DNA of 64,000 nucleotides from the NCBI RefSeq assembly GCF_022760955.1, contig NZ_JAKTNU010000012.1:1-64000 (forward strand). Reading direction: 5' to 3'. Numbering within the stretch: the stretch's first letter is position 1; each line of letters begins with the position of its first letter. Below the pieces are notes generated by a model. The model made no database searches. It had not been told where the DNA came from and saw nothing but the letters and a program-made list of their open reading frames with translations. The stretch comes from Thermus neutrinimicus (GTDB taxonomy: Bacteria; Deinococcota; Deinococci; Deinococcales; Thermaceae). The position numbers and the translations under genes are program-made. Below are positions 34,487 to 44,233 of the stretch, piece after piece.

Positions 34487-35788
34487 TTACTCCCCATCCA
34501 GGCGTAAGACCAAGGCGGCCAGCTCCCTCGCCACCTCCTCCGCCCCCTCCTTGGCCTCCACCATGACCCGCACCACGGGCTCGGTCCCCGAGGGGCGCAC
34601 GTTCACCCGGCCCAAGCCCCCAAGCCTTTCCTGCGCCTCCTGCACCGCTTCCTTGAGCCTGGGATGGGCCATGATCCGATTCTTGTCGGAAACCCGCACG
34701 TTCAAAAGCACCTGGGGGTACATGGGCAATGCCTCGTACCAATCCGCCAGATCCCCCCCTAGGGCCCTTAGGGCCTTCAGGGCGAGGAGGGCGGTGAGGA
34801 GGCCATCCCCCGTGGTGTGGTGCCTGAGGAAGATCACGTGCCCCGAGGGTTCCCCGCCCAAGGCCAGCCCCTTTTCCTTAAGCATCTCCAAAACGTACCG
34901 GTCCCCCACCGCCGCCCGGTGGAAGGCCAGCCCCTTTTCCCTCAAGGCCACCTCGAGGCCCATGTTGCTCATCACCGTTCCCACCACCCCCTTTTCCCCG
35001 AAGGCCAAGGCGGCGAGGTAGAGGATGTGGTCCCCGTGAAAAAGCCGTCCCTTCCGGTCTATGAACTGCACCCGATCCCCATCCCCATCAAAGGCGATGC
35101 CCAGGTCCAGGCCCAGCTCCACCACGAAGCGGGAAAGGGCCCTGGGATCCGTGGCGCCACACTCCTTGTTGATGTTGCGGCCGTCCGGGGTGTTGAAGAA
35201 GGCCATCACCTCGGCCCCCGCCCGCTGAAAGAGCCTGGGCCCCAGGCGGTAGGTGGCCCCGTGGGCCAGGTCAAGGCCGATCCTCAGGCCCGAAAGGTCG
35301 GGGGCGTGGGAGAGGAGGAAGTCCAGGTAGATCCTCTCCGCCTCCCGGAAATCCCCCACGGTACCGATGCCCCGCGTGGGGTGCTCCTCTTCCAAGAGGG
35401 CCTCCACCTCCTCCTCCACCGGGTCGGGAAGCTTCTCCCCCTCGGGCCCGAAAAACTTGATGCCGTTGTCCTGGTAAGGGTTGTGGCTGGCGGAGATCAT
35501 GGCCCCGGCGCTGGCCCTAAGGTGCCGGGTGAGGTAGGCAAGCCCCGGGGTGGGTAGGACCCCCAGGTGCTCCACCCTCACCCCCTGGCTCAGAAGCCCC
35601 GCCGCCAAGGCGGCCTCCAAAAGGTCGCTGGATTCCCGGGTATCCTTGGCCAAGAGGACCACCGGCCTGGGGCTCGCCTTGCGGAAATAGGCCCCCGCCG
35701 CCTGGCCGAGCCTCAGGACGAACCCAGGGGTCAGGGGGGGCTTGCCCGCCTCCCCTCGCACCCCGTCAGTGCCGAAGTAACGCCTCAT
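34487..35788 (-). CDS. glmM: Phosphoglucosamine mutase
   Basis: A 433-residue alpha-phosphohexomutase. N-terminal FGTDGVRGEAG, active-site Ser in AGAMISASHNPYQDNGIKFFG near 95-105, metal loop DGDGDR near 237, and sugar loop GGEPSGHVIF near 320. It converts glucosamine-6-P to glucosamine-1-P for peptidoglycan. The start MRRYFGTDG gives family length; upstream in-frame codons look non-coding. TATATT (35796-35801, minus) lies 7 bases before the ATG, suggesting a leaderless mRNA. Confidence 0.95.
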   Translation of the reverse strand: MRRYFGTDGVRGEAGKPPLTPGFVLRLGQAAGAYFRKASPRPVVLLAKDTRESSDLLEAALAAGLLSQGVRVEHLGVLPTPGLAYLTRHLRASAGAMISASHNPYQDNGIKFFGPEGEKLPDPVEEEVEALLEEEHPTRGIGTVGDFREAERIYLDFLLSHAPDLSGLRIGLDLAHGATYRLGPRLFQRAGAEVMAFFNTPDGRNINKECGATDPRALSRFVVELGLDLGIAFDGDGDRVQFIDRKGRLFHGDHILYLAALAFGEKGVVGTVMSNMGLEVALREKGLAFHRAAVGDRYVLEMLKEKGLALGGEPSGHVIFLRHHTTGDGLLTALLALKALRALGGDLADWYEALPMYPQVLLNVRVSDKNRIMAHPRLKEAVQEAQERLGGLGRVNVRPSGTEPVVRVMVEAKEGAEEVARELAALVLRLDGE

Positions 35789-35795
35789 GGGCAAG

Positions 35796-35801
35796 AATAT
35801 A
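35796..35801 (-). promoter_or_regulatory. -10 box of glmM
   Basis: TATATT on the minus strand, 7 bases before the glmM ATG, preceded by GG as in an extended -10 context (GGTATATT). No good -35 hexamer is seen. The rest of the 156-base gap up to polA contains only short GC hairpins such as TCCGG/CCGGA at 35823-35840. Confidence 0.5.
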
Positions 35802-35944
35802 CCCCAGGCCCCCCCGGGGCTATCCGGACTCCTTGCCGGACGTTTCCCTCCACCATGCGCCGTAAGCTGGGGGACCCGGTCCCCTACCCCGGCCTCAGGG
35901 GGGTCTGCCATCCCGGGAACCTCGAGGCCCTTCACCTGGGCCCC

Positions 35945-38437
35945 TTAGGCCTTGGCGGAAAGCCAGTCCTCCCCGATGCCCACCTCCACCTCCAAGGGCA
36001 CCTTAAGGGGCCACACCTCCTCCATGGTCCCCTTGGCCACCTGGGCAACCTCCTCCGCCCTCTCCTTGGGCGCCTCGAGGACCAGCTCGTCGTGCACCTG
36101 CAAAAGCATCCTGGCCCCCAGCTCCTCAAGTCTGGGGAAGAGCCTCACCATGGCCAGTTTCATCAAATCCGCGGCGGTCCCCTGCACCGGCATGTTGAAG
36201 GCCATGCGCTCGGCGGCCTCCCGGATGCTCTTCACCCGGGAGGCCAAGTCAGGCACGTAGCGCCGCCGGCCAAAGAGGGTTTCCACGTAACCCCTCTCCC
36301 GCCCCTCGGCCAAGGTTTTCTCAATCCAGGCGCGCACCTTGGGGTAACTCTGGAAATACCGCTCAATGAAGGCCACCGCCTCCTCGTAGGGGATGGCCAG
36401 CTCCCCCGAAAGCCGGTGGGCGGACATCCCGTAGAGGACGCCGAAGTTGATGGTCTTGGCCGCCCGGCGCATGGGGGAATCCACGGCCTCAGGGGGCACG
36501 CCGAACATCCAGCTGGCCGTCTGGGTGTGGATGTCCCGCCCCTCCTGGAAGACCCGGATCAGGTTCTCGTCCCCGGAAAGGTGCGCCAGGACCCTGAGCT
36601 CGATCTGGCTGTAGTCCAAGGCCACCAGGGTCCACCCCTCCTCGGCGATGAAGGCGCGGCGGATGCGCTGGCCCAAGGGGGTGCGCACGGGGATGTTTTG
36701 CAGGTTGGGGTCGGAGCTACTCAGGCGCCCCGTGGCGGTGGCCGTCTGGTTGAAGCGGGTGTGCAGCCGGCCCGTCTTGGGGTGGACCAGGGCGGGCAAG
36801 GGGTCGATGTAGGTGCCCTTGAGCTTGGACAGTTCCCGGTACTGGAGGATGTGGTCCACGATGGGATGGACCTCCCTCAACGCCTCCAAAACCGCGGCGC
36901 TGGTGGAGCGCTTGCCCGTCTTCTCCGTCTTGCCGATGGCGGGAAGCCCCAGCTCGTCAAAGAGTACCCTTTCCAGCTGGTCCCTTGAGTTCAGGTTGAA
37001 AGGATGCCCGGCCAGGCGGTGGACCTCCTCCTCGAGGCGCCTAAGCTCCGCCTCCACCTCCAGGGAAAGGGCCTGCAAATAGGCCACATCCAACCGAACC
37101 CCCGTGGCCTCCATGTGGGCCAGGACCCGGGAAAGGGGCTTTTCCACCTCCTCATAGAGCCAAAGAAGCCTCTCCTCCCCCTTAAGCCGCTCCCGGAGGG
37201 CGGCGTAAAGCCTTTCGGCAAGGAGCGCCCTTTCCCCCGCCTCCTCGGTCCACTCTCCCCCGTAGCGCCTGGCTACCCCTTCGGGGGCCGTGTTGGAGGG
37301 GTCCAGGAGGTAGGCGAGGAGCATGGGGTCATCGCCCGAGGCCAGGGCAATCCCCTCCCGCAGGGCCAGCACCGCCAGGTCCTTGGCCAAAAGCCCCCTC
37401 ACCTCCCCAAGCCCCCGCAAGGCCTCGAGGGGCTCCTCCGCCCGGTAAACCCGCCCCTCCCAGGCCGCGGCCAAGGCCCTGAGCTCTGCCCACATGGGCT
37501 CGGGGCGGGTAAGCACGTAGCCCACGAAGGCTCCCCCTGGGGGCGGCCAGGGAGCCTCCTCCACCGCCACCGGGCTTTCCAACAGGCCGAACTCGTGGAG
37601 GAGGCTTCCGAACTCCAACCTCTCCAGAAAGGCCCTGAGCCCCTCCCGGTCTGGCTCCCGGCGCCGGGTGAAGTCCACCTCCAAGGGCAGGTCCGCATGC
37701 ACCCGGGAAAGCTCCAGGGAAAGCCTAAGGTCCTCCATGTGGCTAAGGATCTTCTCCCGCACGGATGCAGGCTTCACCCGGTCCAGGTGTTGGAGCAGGT
37801 TTTCCAGGCTTCCAAACTCCCGGATCAGCTTGGCCGCAGTCTTCTCCCCGATGCCCTTCACGCCGGGGATGTTGTCGGAAGGGTCCCCGGCCAAGGCCCG
37901 GTAGTCCACCCACTGGGAGGGCTTAAGCCCGTACCTCTCCCAAAGCCATTCCGGGGTGATCAGGTGCCCCTCCGGGTGGAGGATGGAGATCCGGTCCGAA
38001 AGAAGCTGGTAGAGGTCCCGGTCCGCGGTGAGGATGCGCACCTCGTAGCCCTCCCCCTCCGCCTTCTTGGCCAGGGTGGCCAGGACGTCGTCCGCCTCAA
38101 AGCCCGGCACCTCGAGGCGCATGAGCCCCATTAGGTCCACCAGTTCCTTGATGAGGGCAAGCTGCCGGGGAAAATCCTCGGGGGTAGGGGCCCGCCCCGC
38201 CTTGTAGGCCTCGTAGGCCTGGTGGCGGAAGGAGGGGGCCTTGGCGTCAAACACCACCATCACCACATCCCCGTCTTCCTTTAGCGCCTTCAACAAGCTC
38301 TTGGCAAAGCCGTACACCGCCTGGACCGGCTCCCCGCGGCTGGTGGTGAGGCCCTTTAGGGCAAAAAAGGTGCGGTAGGCCAGGTGGTGGCCGTCCACCA
38401 GAAGCACCCGGCCCTTGGGCTCAAAGAGGGGCAGCAT
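35945..38437 (-). CDS. polA: DNA polymerase I (Taq-type)
   Basis: An 830-residue family A polymerase. Residues 1-290 are the 5'-nuclease (LLVDGHHLAYRTFF, EADDVLATLA, ALAGDPSDNIPGVKGIGEKTAA). Residues 290-420 are the vestigial 3'-5' exonuclease domain, lacking the acidic metal ligands. The polymerase follows with TGRLSSSDPNLQNIP, ALDYSQIELRVLAH (motif A), RRAAKTINFGVLYG (O helix with Phe, not Tyr) and VHDELVLEAP (motif C). It lacks proofreading, as in Taq. Length and sequence resemble polymerases of the T. scotoductus group. TAGCAT 7 bases before the ATG suggests a leaderless mRNA. Confidence 0.98.
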   Translation of the reverse strand: MLPLFEPKGRVLLVDGHHLAYRTFFALKGLTTSRGEPVQAVYGFAKSLLKALKEDGDVVMVVFDAKAPSFRHQAYEAYKAGRAPTPEDFPRQLALIKELVDLMGLMRLEVPGFEADDVLATLAKKAEGEGYEVRILTADRDLYQLLSDRISILHPEGHLITPEWLWERYGLKPSQWVDYRALAGDPSDNIPGVKGIGEKTAAKLIREFGSLENLLQHLDRVKPASVREKILSHMEDLRLSLELSRVHADLPLEVDFTRRREPDREGLRAFLERLEFGSLLHEFGLLESPVAVEEAPWPPPGGAFVGYVLTRPEPMWAELRALAAAWEGRVYRAEEPLEALRGLGEVRGLLAKDLAVLALREGIALASGDDPMLLAYLLDPSNTAPEGVARRYGGEWTEEAGERALLAERLYAALRERLKGEERLLWLYEEVEKPLSRVLAHMEATGVRLDVAYLQALSLEVEAELRRLEEEVHRLAGHPFNLNSRDQLERVLFDELGLPAIGKTEKTGKRSTSAAVLEALREVHPIVDHILQYRELSKLKGTYIDPLPALVHPKTGRLHTRFNQTATATGRLSSSDPNLQNIPVRTPLGQRIRRAFIAEEGWTLVALDYSQIELRVLAHLSGDENLIRVFQEGRDIHTQTASWMFGVPPEAVDSPMRRAAKTINFGVLYGMSAHRLSGELAIPYEEAVAFIERYFQSYPKVRAWIEKTLAEGRERGYVETLFGRRRYVPDLASRVKSIREAAERMAFNMPVQGTAADLMKLAMVRLFPRLEELGARMLLQVHDELVLEAPKERAEEVAQVAKGTMEEVWPLKVPLEVEVGIGEDWLSAKA

Positions 38438-38444
38438 CGCCCTT

Positions 38445-38450
38445 ATGCTA
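38445..38450 (-). promoter_or_regulatory. -10 box of polA
   Basis: TAGCAT (complement of 38445-38450) within GGGTAGCATAAGGGCG, ending 7 bases before the polA ATG and just after the yigZ stop. It would give polA its own leaderless transcript within the aroE-yigZ-polA series. Confidence 0.5.
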
Positions 38451-38452
38451 CC

Positions 38453-39031
38453 CTAGCCCTCCGCGTACGCCTGCCCCCGGGTGAGGTCTCTGAGCTCCTG
38501 CAAAAAGGCCTCCCTTTCCTCCGCGGGAACCCTTAGGCAAAACCGCACCCCTTCCGCCAGGTACTCCTCCGAAGCCCTCCAGGAGCGGGCGGCTAAAAGC
38601 CTGTGCACCCGGCCCACCTGGGAAAAAGGGACCACAAACCGCACCTCTTCCCACTGCGTCAAGGGCACCTTGGGAGCCCGTCGCAGGGCCTCCGCGGCCA
38701 CCCCCCCGTAGGCCCGGACAAGCCCCCCGGCTCCCAGCTTGACCCCGCCGAAGTAACGCACCACCAAAACCACCACCCGGTCCAGCCCTTGGGCCTCAAT
38801 GGCGTGGAGGATGGGCTTACCCGCTGTGCCCGCGGGCTCGCCGTCGTCAGAGAAGCGGTAGAGGTTGCCCAGCTTGTACGCATAGCAGTTGTGGGTGGCC
38901 TGGGGTTCCCGCTGGGCCTGCAAAAAGGCCAAGGCTTCCTCCTCCGAGGCCACCGGGGCCGCCTTGGCGATGAAGCGGCTCTTCTGAATGTTTTCCTCGT
39001 GAACCACCGGGGCCGCCAGGGTATAGGCCAT
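38453..39031 (-). CDS. yigZ: YigZ/IMPACT family protein
   Basis: A 192-residue protein with the UPF0029/IMPACT N-terminal domain: SRFIAKAAPVASEEEALAFL, then ATHNCYAYKLG, FSDDGEPAGTAGKPIL and VVVLVVRYFGGVKLGAGGLVRAYGG, followed by a ferredoxin-like C-terminal part. Bacterial members are conserved but of unclear function; eukaryotic IMPACT acts in translation control. The ATG directly abuts the aroE stop. Confidence 0.9.
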   Translation of the reverse strand: MAYTLAAPVVHEENIQKSRFIAKAAPVASEEEALAFLQAQREPQATHNCYAYKLGNLYRFSDDGEPAGTAGKPILHAIEAQGLDRVVVLVVRYFGGVKLGAGGLVRAYGGVAAEALRRAPKVPLTQWEEVRFVVPFSQVGRVHRLLAARSWRASEEYLAEGVRFCLRVPAEEREAFLQELRDLTRGQAYAEG

Positions 39032-39826
39032 TCACTCCCCCTCCAGGGCCTGGCGGGCCGCCTCCTCCATGCCCTTGGGGTCAGGGAGAAGGCCTGTCCA
39101 GATGCGGAAGGCCAAGGCCCCCTGCCAGGCCAGCATGCCTAACCCCGTCTGCACCCCTAGGCCCCTTTCCTTGGCCTCCTTGAGAAACCGGGTCCACAGG
39201 GGGCGGTAAACGAGATCCACCGCCGCCCCCTCCTCGGGGAAAAGCTCGGCCGGCAAGGGGGTGGCTAGCGGATCCCTAAGCCCCACGCTGGTGGCGTTGA
39301 CCAGGAGCCTGGCCTCCCGGGCCCGTTCCAAGGGAACCGGCTTTAGTCCAAACTCCTCCGCCAGGGCCTTGGCCTTTTCCCAGGTGCGGTTCCAGATCCA
39401 GACCTCGAGGCCCGCCCCCCTCAAGGCCCAGGCCACCGCCCGCCCCGCACCCCCTGCCCCCAGGACCAAGGCGGGGCCCACGAGGGGGATCCCCCCGGCC
39501 CCCAGGGCCCGCAAAAACCCTGGGGCATCGGTGTTGAAGCCAAGGAGCCTCCCCTCCACGGAAAGCACCGTGTTCACCGCCCCGATGGCCCGGGCCTCTG
39601 GGGCCACCCAGTCCAAGAGGGGCAAGGCCGCCTCCTTAAGGGGGATGGTCAGGTTCACGCCCCGGTATTCCCGGCGCACCTCCTCCAGGCGGTCCCTCAG
39701 GGCCTCGAGGGGGGTCTCCAAGGCCTCGTAGCTGCCCTCGAGACCAAAGGACCTTAAGGCGTACCGGTGCATGGCCGGGGACAGGGAATGGGCTATGGGT
39801 TTGCCCAACACCGCCAGGCGCAGCAT
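39032..39826 (-). CDS. aroE: Shikimate dehydrogenase
   Basis: A 264-residue AroE: substrate site KPIAHSLSPAMHRYAL near 9-24, NLTIPLKEAAL with the catalytic Lys near 62, NTD near 98-101, NADP loop LGAGGAGRAVAWAL near 122 and NRTWEKA. It reduces 3-dehydroshikimate in aromatic amino acid synthesis. The start at MLRLAVLG gives normal length. TATCCT (39834-39839, minus) is 7 bases before the ATG. Confidence 0.96.
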   Translation of the reverse strand: MLRLAVLGKPIAHSLSPAMHRYALRSFGLEGSYEALETPLEALRDRLEEVRREYRGVNLTIPLKEAALPLLDWVAPEARAIGAVNTVLSVEGRLLGFNTDAPGFLRALGAGGIPLVGPALVLGAGGAGRAVAWALRGAGLEVWIWNRTWEKAKALAEEFGLKPVPLERAREARLLVNATSVGLRDPLATPLPAELFPEEGAAVDLVYRPLWTRFLKEAKERGLGVQTGLGMLAWQGALAFRIWTGLLPDPKGMEEAARQALEGE

Positions 39827-39833
39827 GAATCCC

Positions 39834-39871
39834 AGGATACCCCACCCCACTCCCCGCCCAAGCCGTATAGA
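39834..39871. promoter_or_regulatory. Divergent -10 boxes between aroE and the NfeD-type gene
   Basis: Minus strand TATCCT (39834-39839) is 7 bases before the aroE ATG. Plus strand TATAGA (39866-39871) touches an ATG at 39872 and is 9 bases before a GTG at 39881. Transcription from TATAGA would start at or past that ATG, so GTG 39881 is the better start for the NfeD-type gene. Confidence 0.5.
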
Positions 39872-39880
39872 ATGGAGGCG

Positions 39881-41140
39881 GTGAAAAGGCTCCTTGCCCT
39901 ATGCCTCCTCCTCCCCCTGGCCCTAGGGAAGACCTATCTCGTGCCCATCCAGGGGGAGATTGACCCCGCCTTGGCGGTCTTTGTGGAGCAGGCCCTAACC
40001 CGCGCCGAGCGGGAAGGGGCAAGCGGCGTGGCCTTCCTCATCGACACCCCGGGGGGCCGGGTGGACGCCGCCATCCGCATCTCCGACCGGATCCTGCAAA
40101 CCCCCCTTCCCACCCTGGCCGTGGTGCAAAACGCCTTTTCCGCTGGGGCCCTAATCGCCCTTTCCTGCCGGCAGGTGGCCATGCTGCCGGGCTCGGAGAT
40201 CGGCGCAGCCCTCCCGGTGGTGGCCCTGCCCCTGCAACAACCCCAGGCGGCGGACCAGAAGATCATCTCTGCCCTCAAGGGGAAGTTCCGCGCGGTGGCC
40301 GAGGCTCGGGGAAGGCCGGTGGAGCTGGCGGAGGCCATGGTGGACCCCAGCCTGGAAATCCCCGGGCTTTCCGCCAAGGGGGAGCCCCTCACCCTCTCCG
40401 CCGACAAGGCGGTGGAGCTCAAGGTGGCGGACTTTAAGGCGGGAAGCCTGGCCGAGGCCCTGCGGCAGGCGGGGTATAGCCTGGAGACGGAAAGGCTCGA
40501 GCCCGGCCCTAGGGTGCAGGTGGCCCGGTTCCTCACCAGCTCCACCGTGGCGGGGCTTCTTTTGGCCCTCGGGCTTCTCCTTCTCCTCCTCGAGCTTTTC
40601 ACCCCGGGCTTCGGGGTCATGGGGGCCCTGGGCCTGGCCTTTTTGGCCCTTTACTTCGCCGGGGGATGGCTCGCCGGGCTTTCCGGGGCCTTCGAGCTGG
40701 TTCTCTTCTTTCTGGGGGTAGCCCTCCTCCTGGCCGAGGCCTTCCTCTTCCCCGGGTTTGGCATCGCGGGCGCCTTGGGGGTGGGATCCATCCTGGCCTC
40801 CGTGTACTTCACCTTTGGGGAGAACGCCCTCTTGGTCATCGCCATCGCGGTGATCGCCTTTGGCCTTGGTCTTCTTTTGGTCTTCCGCTTCCTGCCCAGG
40901 ACCCGGCCGGCAAGGGCCTTGGTGCTGGAAAGCGCCATCGCGGAGCACGCCACGGGGGACGAGGTGGAGGTGGGCGCCATCGGCGTGGCCCTCACCGACC
41001 TGAGGCCCGGCGGGGTGGCCCGCTTCGGCAACAAGCGCATCGATGTGGTGGCCAACCGGGGTTTCCTGCCCAAGGGCACCACCTTAAGGGTGGTGGAGGT
41101 CAGGGGACCCACGGTGGTGGTGGAAGCCTTGGAGGAATGA
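39881..41140 (+). CDS. NfeD-type membrane serine protease (ClpP-class)
   Basis: About 419 residues. A cleavable signal peptide ([16 protein letters not shown]) is followed by a ClpP-like protease domain with [11 protein letters not shown] near 50 and [11 protein letters not shown] near 78, where the Ser is the nucleophile, plus a downstream Lys. Then come four or five membrane helices (about 230-340) and a C-terminal OB-fold NfeD domain ending [13 protein letters not shown]. Such long NfeD proteins pair with flotillins; the flotillin-like floA is the next gene, 1 base away. Start chosen from the promoter position. Confidence 0.88.
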   Translation: MKRLLALCLLLPLALGKTYLVPIQGEIDPALAVFVEQALTRAEREGASGVAFLIDTPGGRVDAAIRISDRILQTPLPTLAVVQNAFSAGALIALSCRQVAMLPGSEIGAALPVVALPLQQPQAADQKIISALKGKFRAVAEARGRPVELAEAMVDPSLEIPGLSAKGEPLTLSADKAVELKVADFKAGSLAEALRQAGYSLETERLEPGPRVQVARFLTSSTVAGLLLALGLLLLLLELFTPGFGVMGALGLAFLALYFAGGWLAGLSGAFELVLFFLGVALLLAEAFLFPGFGIAGALGVGSILASVYFTFGENALLVIAIAVIAFGLGLLLVFRFLPRTRPARALVLESAIAEHATGDEVEVGAIGVALTDLRPGGVARFGNKRIDVVANRGFLPKGTTLRVVEVRGPTVVVEALEE

Positions 41141-41141
41141 T

Positions 41142-42119
41142 ATGGAAGGACTCGGTGTGCTCTTTCTGGCCTTTGTTGTTCTCATCCTCGTTTTTCTCTT
41201 CTTCAGCTTCATCCCGGTAGGCCTCTGGATCTCCGCCTGGGCCGCAGGGGTCAGGGTACCCTTGATCACCCTGGTGGCCATGCGCCTAAGGCGGGTTCCC
41301 CCGGCCAAGATCATCTACCCCCTCATCAAGGCCACCAAGGCGGGGCTGGACGTCCGCCTGGACCGCCTCGAGGCCCACTACCTGGCCGGGGGCAATGTGG
41401 ACCGGGTGGTGGATGCCCTCATCGCCGCCGACAAGGCGGGCATCAAGCTCTCCTTTGACCGGGCGGCGGCCATCGACCTGGCGGGACGGGATGTGCTGGA
41501 GGCGGTGCGGGTCTCCGTGAACCCCAAGGTGATCCAGACCCCCATGGTGGCCGCGGTGGCCAAGGACGGGATCCAGCTTCTGGCCACCGCCCGGGTAACG
41601 GTGAGGGCCAACATCGACCGCCTGGTGGGCGGGGCCGGGGAGGAGACCATCATCGCCCGGGTGGGGGAAGGCATCGTGACCACCATCGGCAGCGCCAACT
41701 CCCACAAGGAGGTCCTGGAAAACCCGGATCGCATCAGCAAAACCGTGCTGGAAAAGGGCCTGGACGCCGGCACCGCCTTTGAGATCCTCTCCGTGGACAT
41801 CGCCGATGTGGACGTGGGCAAGAACATCGGGGCCCAGCTCCAGATCGACCAGGCGGAGGCCGACAAGAAGATCGCCCAGGCCAAGGCGGAGGAACGCCGG
41901 GCCATGGCGGTGGCCGCGGAGCAGGAGAACCGGGCCCTGGTGGAGGCCATGCGGGCCAAGCTGGTGGAGGCCCAGGCCCAGGTGCCCCTGGCCCTGGCGG
42001 AGGCCTTGCGGGCGGGAAGGCTTGGGGTTATGGACTACTACCGCCTGAAGAACATTGAGGCCGACACGGACATGCGGGAGTCCATCAGCCGGGCCGCCAA
42101 GCCCGAGGGTGAGGAATGA
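41142..42119 (+). CDS. floA: Flotillin-like protein FloA (YqfA/UPF0365)
   Basis: A 325-residue SPFH-type membrane scaffold. One N-terminal hydrophobic hairpin (residues 5-40) and [58 protein letters not shown] and an Ala/Glu-rich coiled coil (about 230-290) match FloA. It organises membrane microdomains in Bacillus. It is encoded with the NfeD protease, the standard pairing. The stop overlaps the next gene as ATGA. Confidence 0.95.
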   Translation: MEGLGVLFLAFVVLILVFLFFSFIPVGLWISAWAAGVRVPLITLVAMRLRRVPPAKIIYPLIKATKAGLDVRLDRLEAHYLAGGNVDRVVDALIAADKAGIKLSFDRAAAIDLAGRDVLEAVRVSVNPKVIQTPMVAAVAKDGIQLLATARVTVRANIDRLVGGAGEETIIARVGEGIVTTIGSANSHKEVLENPDRISKTVLEKGLDAGTAFEILSVDIADVDVGKNIGAQLQIDQAEADKKIAQAKAEERRAMAVAAEQENRALVEAMRAKLVEAQAQVPLALAEALRAGRLGVMDYYRLKNIEADTDMRESISRAAKPEGEE

Positions 42120-42520
42120 GCCTAGACGACCTCCTGGGTCTCCTTTTCCTCCTCTTCTTCATCGTCATCCCGGCCCTGCAGGGCCTAAGCCGCCGGGGCC
42201 AGCCTCCCCCCACCCCCCCGGGCTTTCCCGAGGAGCTGCCCGTACCCGAACCCCCGCCCCGCCCCAAGCCCAAGGCCAAGCCCAAGCCCAAGGTCCCGCC
42301 GCCCTCGTCCCTTCCCCCACCCAGGAAGCCGGAGGCGGAGAGTCTAGAGCGGCCCTCCAGCCTCGAGCGGCAACCCTTGGAGGTGCGGTTCCGCGAGGCA
42401 TCCCCGCCGGAGGAGGAGGGAAAGAAGCCCCCGCGGAAAAAACTCCTCACCACCGATAGGGAAAGCATCTTGAAAGGGGTGATATGGCACGAAATCCTGA
42501 AGAAGCCCAAAGGCTGGTGA
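42116..42520 (+). CDS. Small membrane-anchored proline-rich protein
   Basis: A 134-residue protein: one membrane helix (about residues 5-22), a long Pro/Lys/Glu linker (roughly 28-100) and a short conserved-looking tail ending [17 protein letters not shown]. The linker would be extended and the tail could be a docking peptide. The ATG overlaps the floA stop (ATGA) and its 3' end overlaps phoH by 37 bases, so it is co-translated with both. No function is recognised; a flotillin accessory protein is a guess from position. Confidence 0.75.
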   Translation: MSLDDLLGLLFLLFFIVIPALQGLSRRGQPPPTPPGFPEELPVPEPPPRPKPKAKPKPKVPPPSSLPPPRKPEAESLERPSSLERQPLEVRFREASPPEEEGKKPPRKKLLTTDRESILKGVIWHEILKKPKGW

Positions 42521-43479
42521 TCCCCCTAAAACCAGAGGAAACCCTGGCCTTTTTAGGCCAGGCGGACCGGAACCTAAAAAAGCTCCGCTCCCTCTTGCGG
42601 GAGGCTTTCGGCGATCGGCTTAAGCTCATCATGCGGGGCAACCAGGTGGAGCTGGAGGGCGAAGGGGAGGCGGTGGAGGTGGCCCACCGGGCGGTACGGG
42701 ACCTTTTGGCCCTCCTAAGGCAGGGAGCCGAGCTGGACCCCCCCACCCTGGAACAGGCGGTGGCCCTGGCCCTGCAAGGGGAGGGTCTGTACCAGGCCAC
42801 CAGCCCGGAGACCGAGCTCGCGCTACCGGGGCGTCTCAGGCCCAAAACCCCTGGGCAAAGGCGGTACGTGGAAGCCATCGCCCACCACGACATCACCTTT
42901 GGGGTAGGCCCCGCGGGCACCGGCAAAACCTATTTGGCGGTGGCCATGGCGGTGAGCCACCTCCGGGCCAAAAGGGTTAAGCGCATCATCCTCACCCGGC
43001 CGGCGGTGGAGGCAGGGGAGAAGCTGGGGTTCTTGCCGGGGGACATCCAGGCCAAGGTGGACCCCTATCTCCGCCCCCTTTACGACGCCCTCTTTGACAT
43101 GATCGACGCCGAACGCTTTGAGCAGTACCTCCAGTCCGGGATCATCGAGGTGGCCCCTTTGGCCTTCATGCGGGGCCGCACCCTCAACGACGCCTTCATC
43201 ATCCTGGACGAGGCCCAAAACACCACCCCGGAGCAGATGAAGATGTTCCTCACCCGCATGGGCTTCTCCTCCAAGATGGTCATCACCGGGGACATCACCC
43301 AGATCGACCTCCCCAAGCACCAAAGGTCGGGGCTGGTGGAGGCCATCCGCATCCTCGAGGGCATTGAGGGCATCGCCTTCGTGTATTTCAAGGAATCCGA
43401 CGTGGTGCGCCATCCCCTGGTGGCCCGCATCATCAAGGCCTACGAGGAAGCCGAGCGTGGTGGAGATCGTAGCCAATAA
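42484..43479 (+). CDS. phoH: PhoH-like ATPase
   Basis: A 331-residue PhoH/YbeZ protein: an N-terminal KH-like region (about 30-80), then a helicase-like ATPase with Walker [12 protein letters not shown] near 140, [18 protein letters not shown] near 170 and Walker [10 protein letters not shown] near 238. Partner of YbeY in RNA processing; ybeY follows directly with a 23-base overlap. The ATG at 42484 overlaps the preceding gene and has AAAGGGGTGAT upstream. Confidence 0.93.
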   Translation: MARNPEEAQRLVIPLKPEETLAFLGQADRNLKKLRSLLREAFGDRLKLIMRGNQVELEGEGEAVEVAHRAVRDLLALLRQGAELDPPTLEQAVALALQGEGLYQATSPETELALPGRLRPKTPGQRRYVEAIAHHDITFGVGPAGTGKTYLAVAMAVSHLRAKRVKRIILTRPAVEAGEKLGFLPGDIQAKVDPYLRPLYDALFDMIDAERFEQYLQSGIIEVAPLAFMRGRTLNDAFIILDEAQNTTPEQMKMFLTRMGFSSKMVITGDITQIDLPKHQRSGLVEAIRILEGIEGIAFVYFKESDVVRHPLVARIIKAYEEAERGGDRSQ

Positions 43480-43876
43480 GCGTACCCCCCGGGGCCTCAT
43501 CCCCAGGCTCCGCCGGGCCCTTATTGCCCTGATGGAGGAGCTGGGCGTGGGGGACAAGGCGGTCACGGTCATCCTCACCGGGGACCGCAGGATCCGGATC
43601 CTCAAGCGGCAGTGGTGGGGAGAGGATGAGGCCACGGACGTCCTTTCCTTTCCCCACTACGAGCCGGGGGACCCCTTCATACCCCCCCACCTGGGGGATA
43701 TCTGGATCAGCCTGGACACCGCAAGGAGGCAGGCGGAGGAACGAGGGACTTCCCTGGAGGAGGAGGTGCTGGTCCTGGCGGCCCATGGGCTATGGCACCT
43801 CCTGGGCCATGACCACCAGCAGGAGGAGGATTGGGAGGGGTTCCGCCGCGTCCAAGAGAGGATCCTCAGCCTCTAA
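43457..43876 (+). CDS. ybeY: Endoribonuclease YbeY (rRNA maturation factor)
   Basis: A 139-residue metal-dependent RNase. The zinc motif HGLWHLLGHDH lies near residue 105, preceded by ATDVLSFPHYEPGD and GDIWISLDTARRQAEE. It takes part in 16S 3'-end maturation and 70S quality control. Start is one of two adjacent GTG codons (43457, 43460), overlapping phoH; further upstream in-frame sequence is phoH in another frame. Confidence 0.93.
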   Translation: MVEIVANKRTPRGLIPRLRRALIALMEELGVGDKAVTVILTGDRRIRILKRQWWGEDEATDVLSFPHYEPGDPFIPPHLGDIWISLDTARRQAEERGTSLEEEVLVLAAHGLWHLLGHDHQQEEDWEGFRRVQERILSL

Positions 43877-44229
43877 AAGGGGTTTGGCGCTCCCTGGGCT
43901 ACGCCTGGGAGGGCGTTTTGTACGCCTGGCGGGTGCAGCGCAACTTCCGCCTCGAGGCCTACCTGGCCCTTCTGGCCCTGGGGCTTGCCCTCTGGCTGGA
44001 GGTGAACCCGGTGCCGGTGCTATTGGTCAGCGCCCTGGTGCTTTCCCTGGAGCTCATGAACACTGCCCTCGAGGCCCTGGCCGACCTGGTGAGCCCGGTA
44101 TTCCATCCCCTGGTCAAAAGGGCTAAGGACACCGCGGCGGCGGCGGTGCTCTTGGCCAGCTTCCTCGCCCTCCTCATGGGCCTCTACCTCTTTCTACCTC
44201 CCCTCCTGGCCCGCTTTGGGCTAAGCTAA
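43831..44229 (+). CDS. dgkA: Diacylglycerol/undecaprenol kinase, DgkA family
   Basis: Up to 132 residues, three membrane helices. Family segments: SLGYAWEGVLYAWRVQRNFRLEAYLALLALGLAL, then SLELMNTALEALADLV and HPLVKRAKDTAAAAVL, holding the catalytic Glu and Asp. Gram-positive-type members act on undecaprenol. The start is unclear: a TTG at 43831 lies inside ybeY (46-base overlap) and no ATG/GTG occurs nearer the conserved region. Translation is probably coupled to ybeY. Confidence 0.85.
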   Translation: MGGVPPRPREDPQPLKGVWRSLGYAWEGVLYAWRVQRNFRLEAYLALLALGLALWLEVNPVPVLLVSALVLSLELMNTALEALADLVSPVFHPLVKRAKDTAAAAVLLASFLALLMGLYLFLPPLLARFGLS

Positions 44230-44233
44230 AGGT

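Noticed and set aside
35567-36988. 473-residue plus-strand frame covering parts of glmM and polA
   Set aside because: His/Pro/Gly-rich shadow opposite polA and the glmM start region; no domain features.
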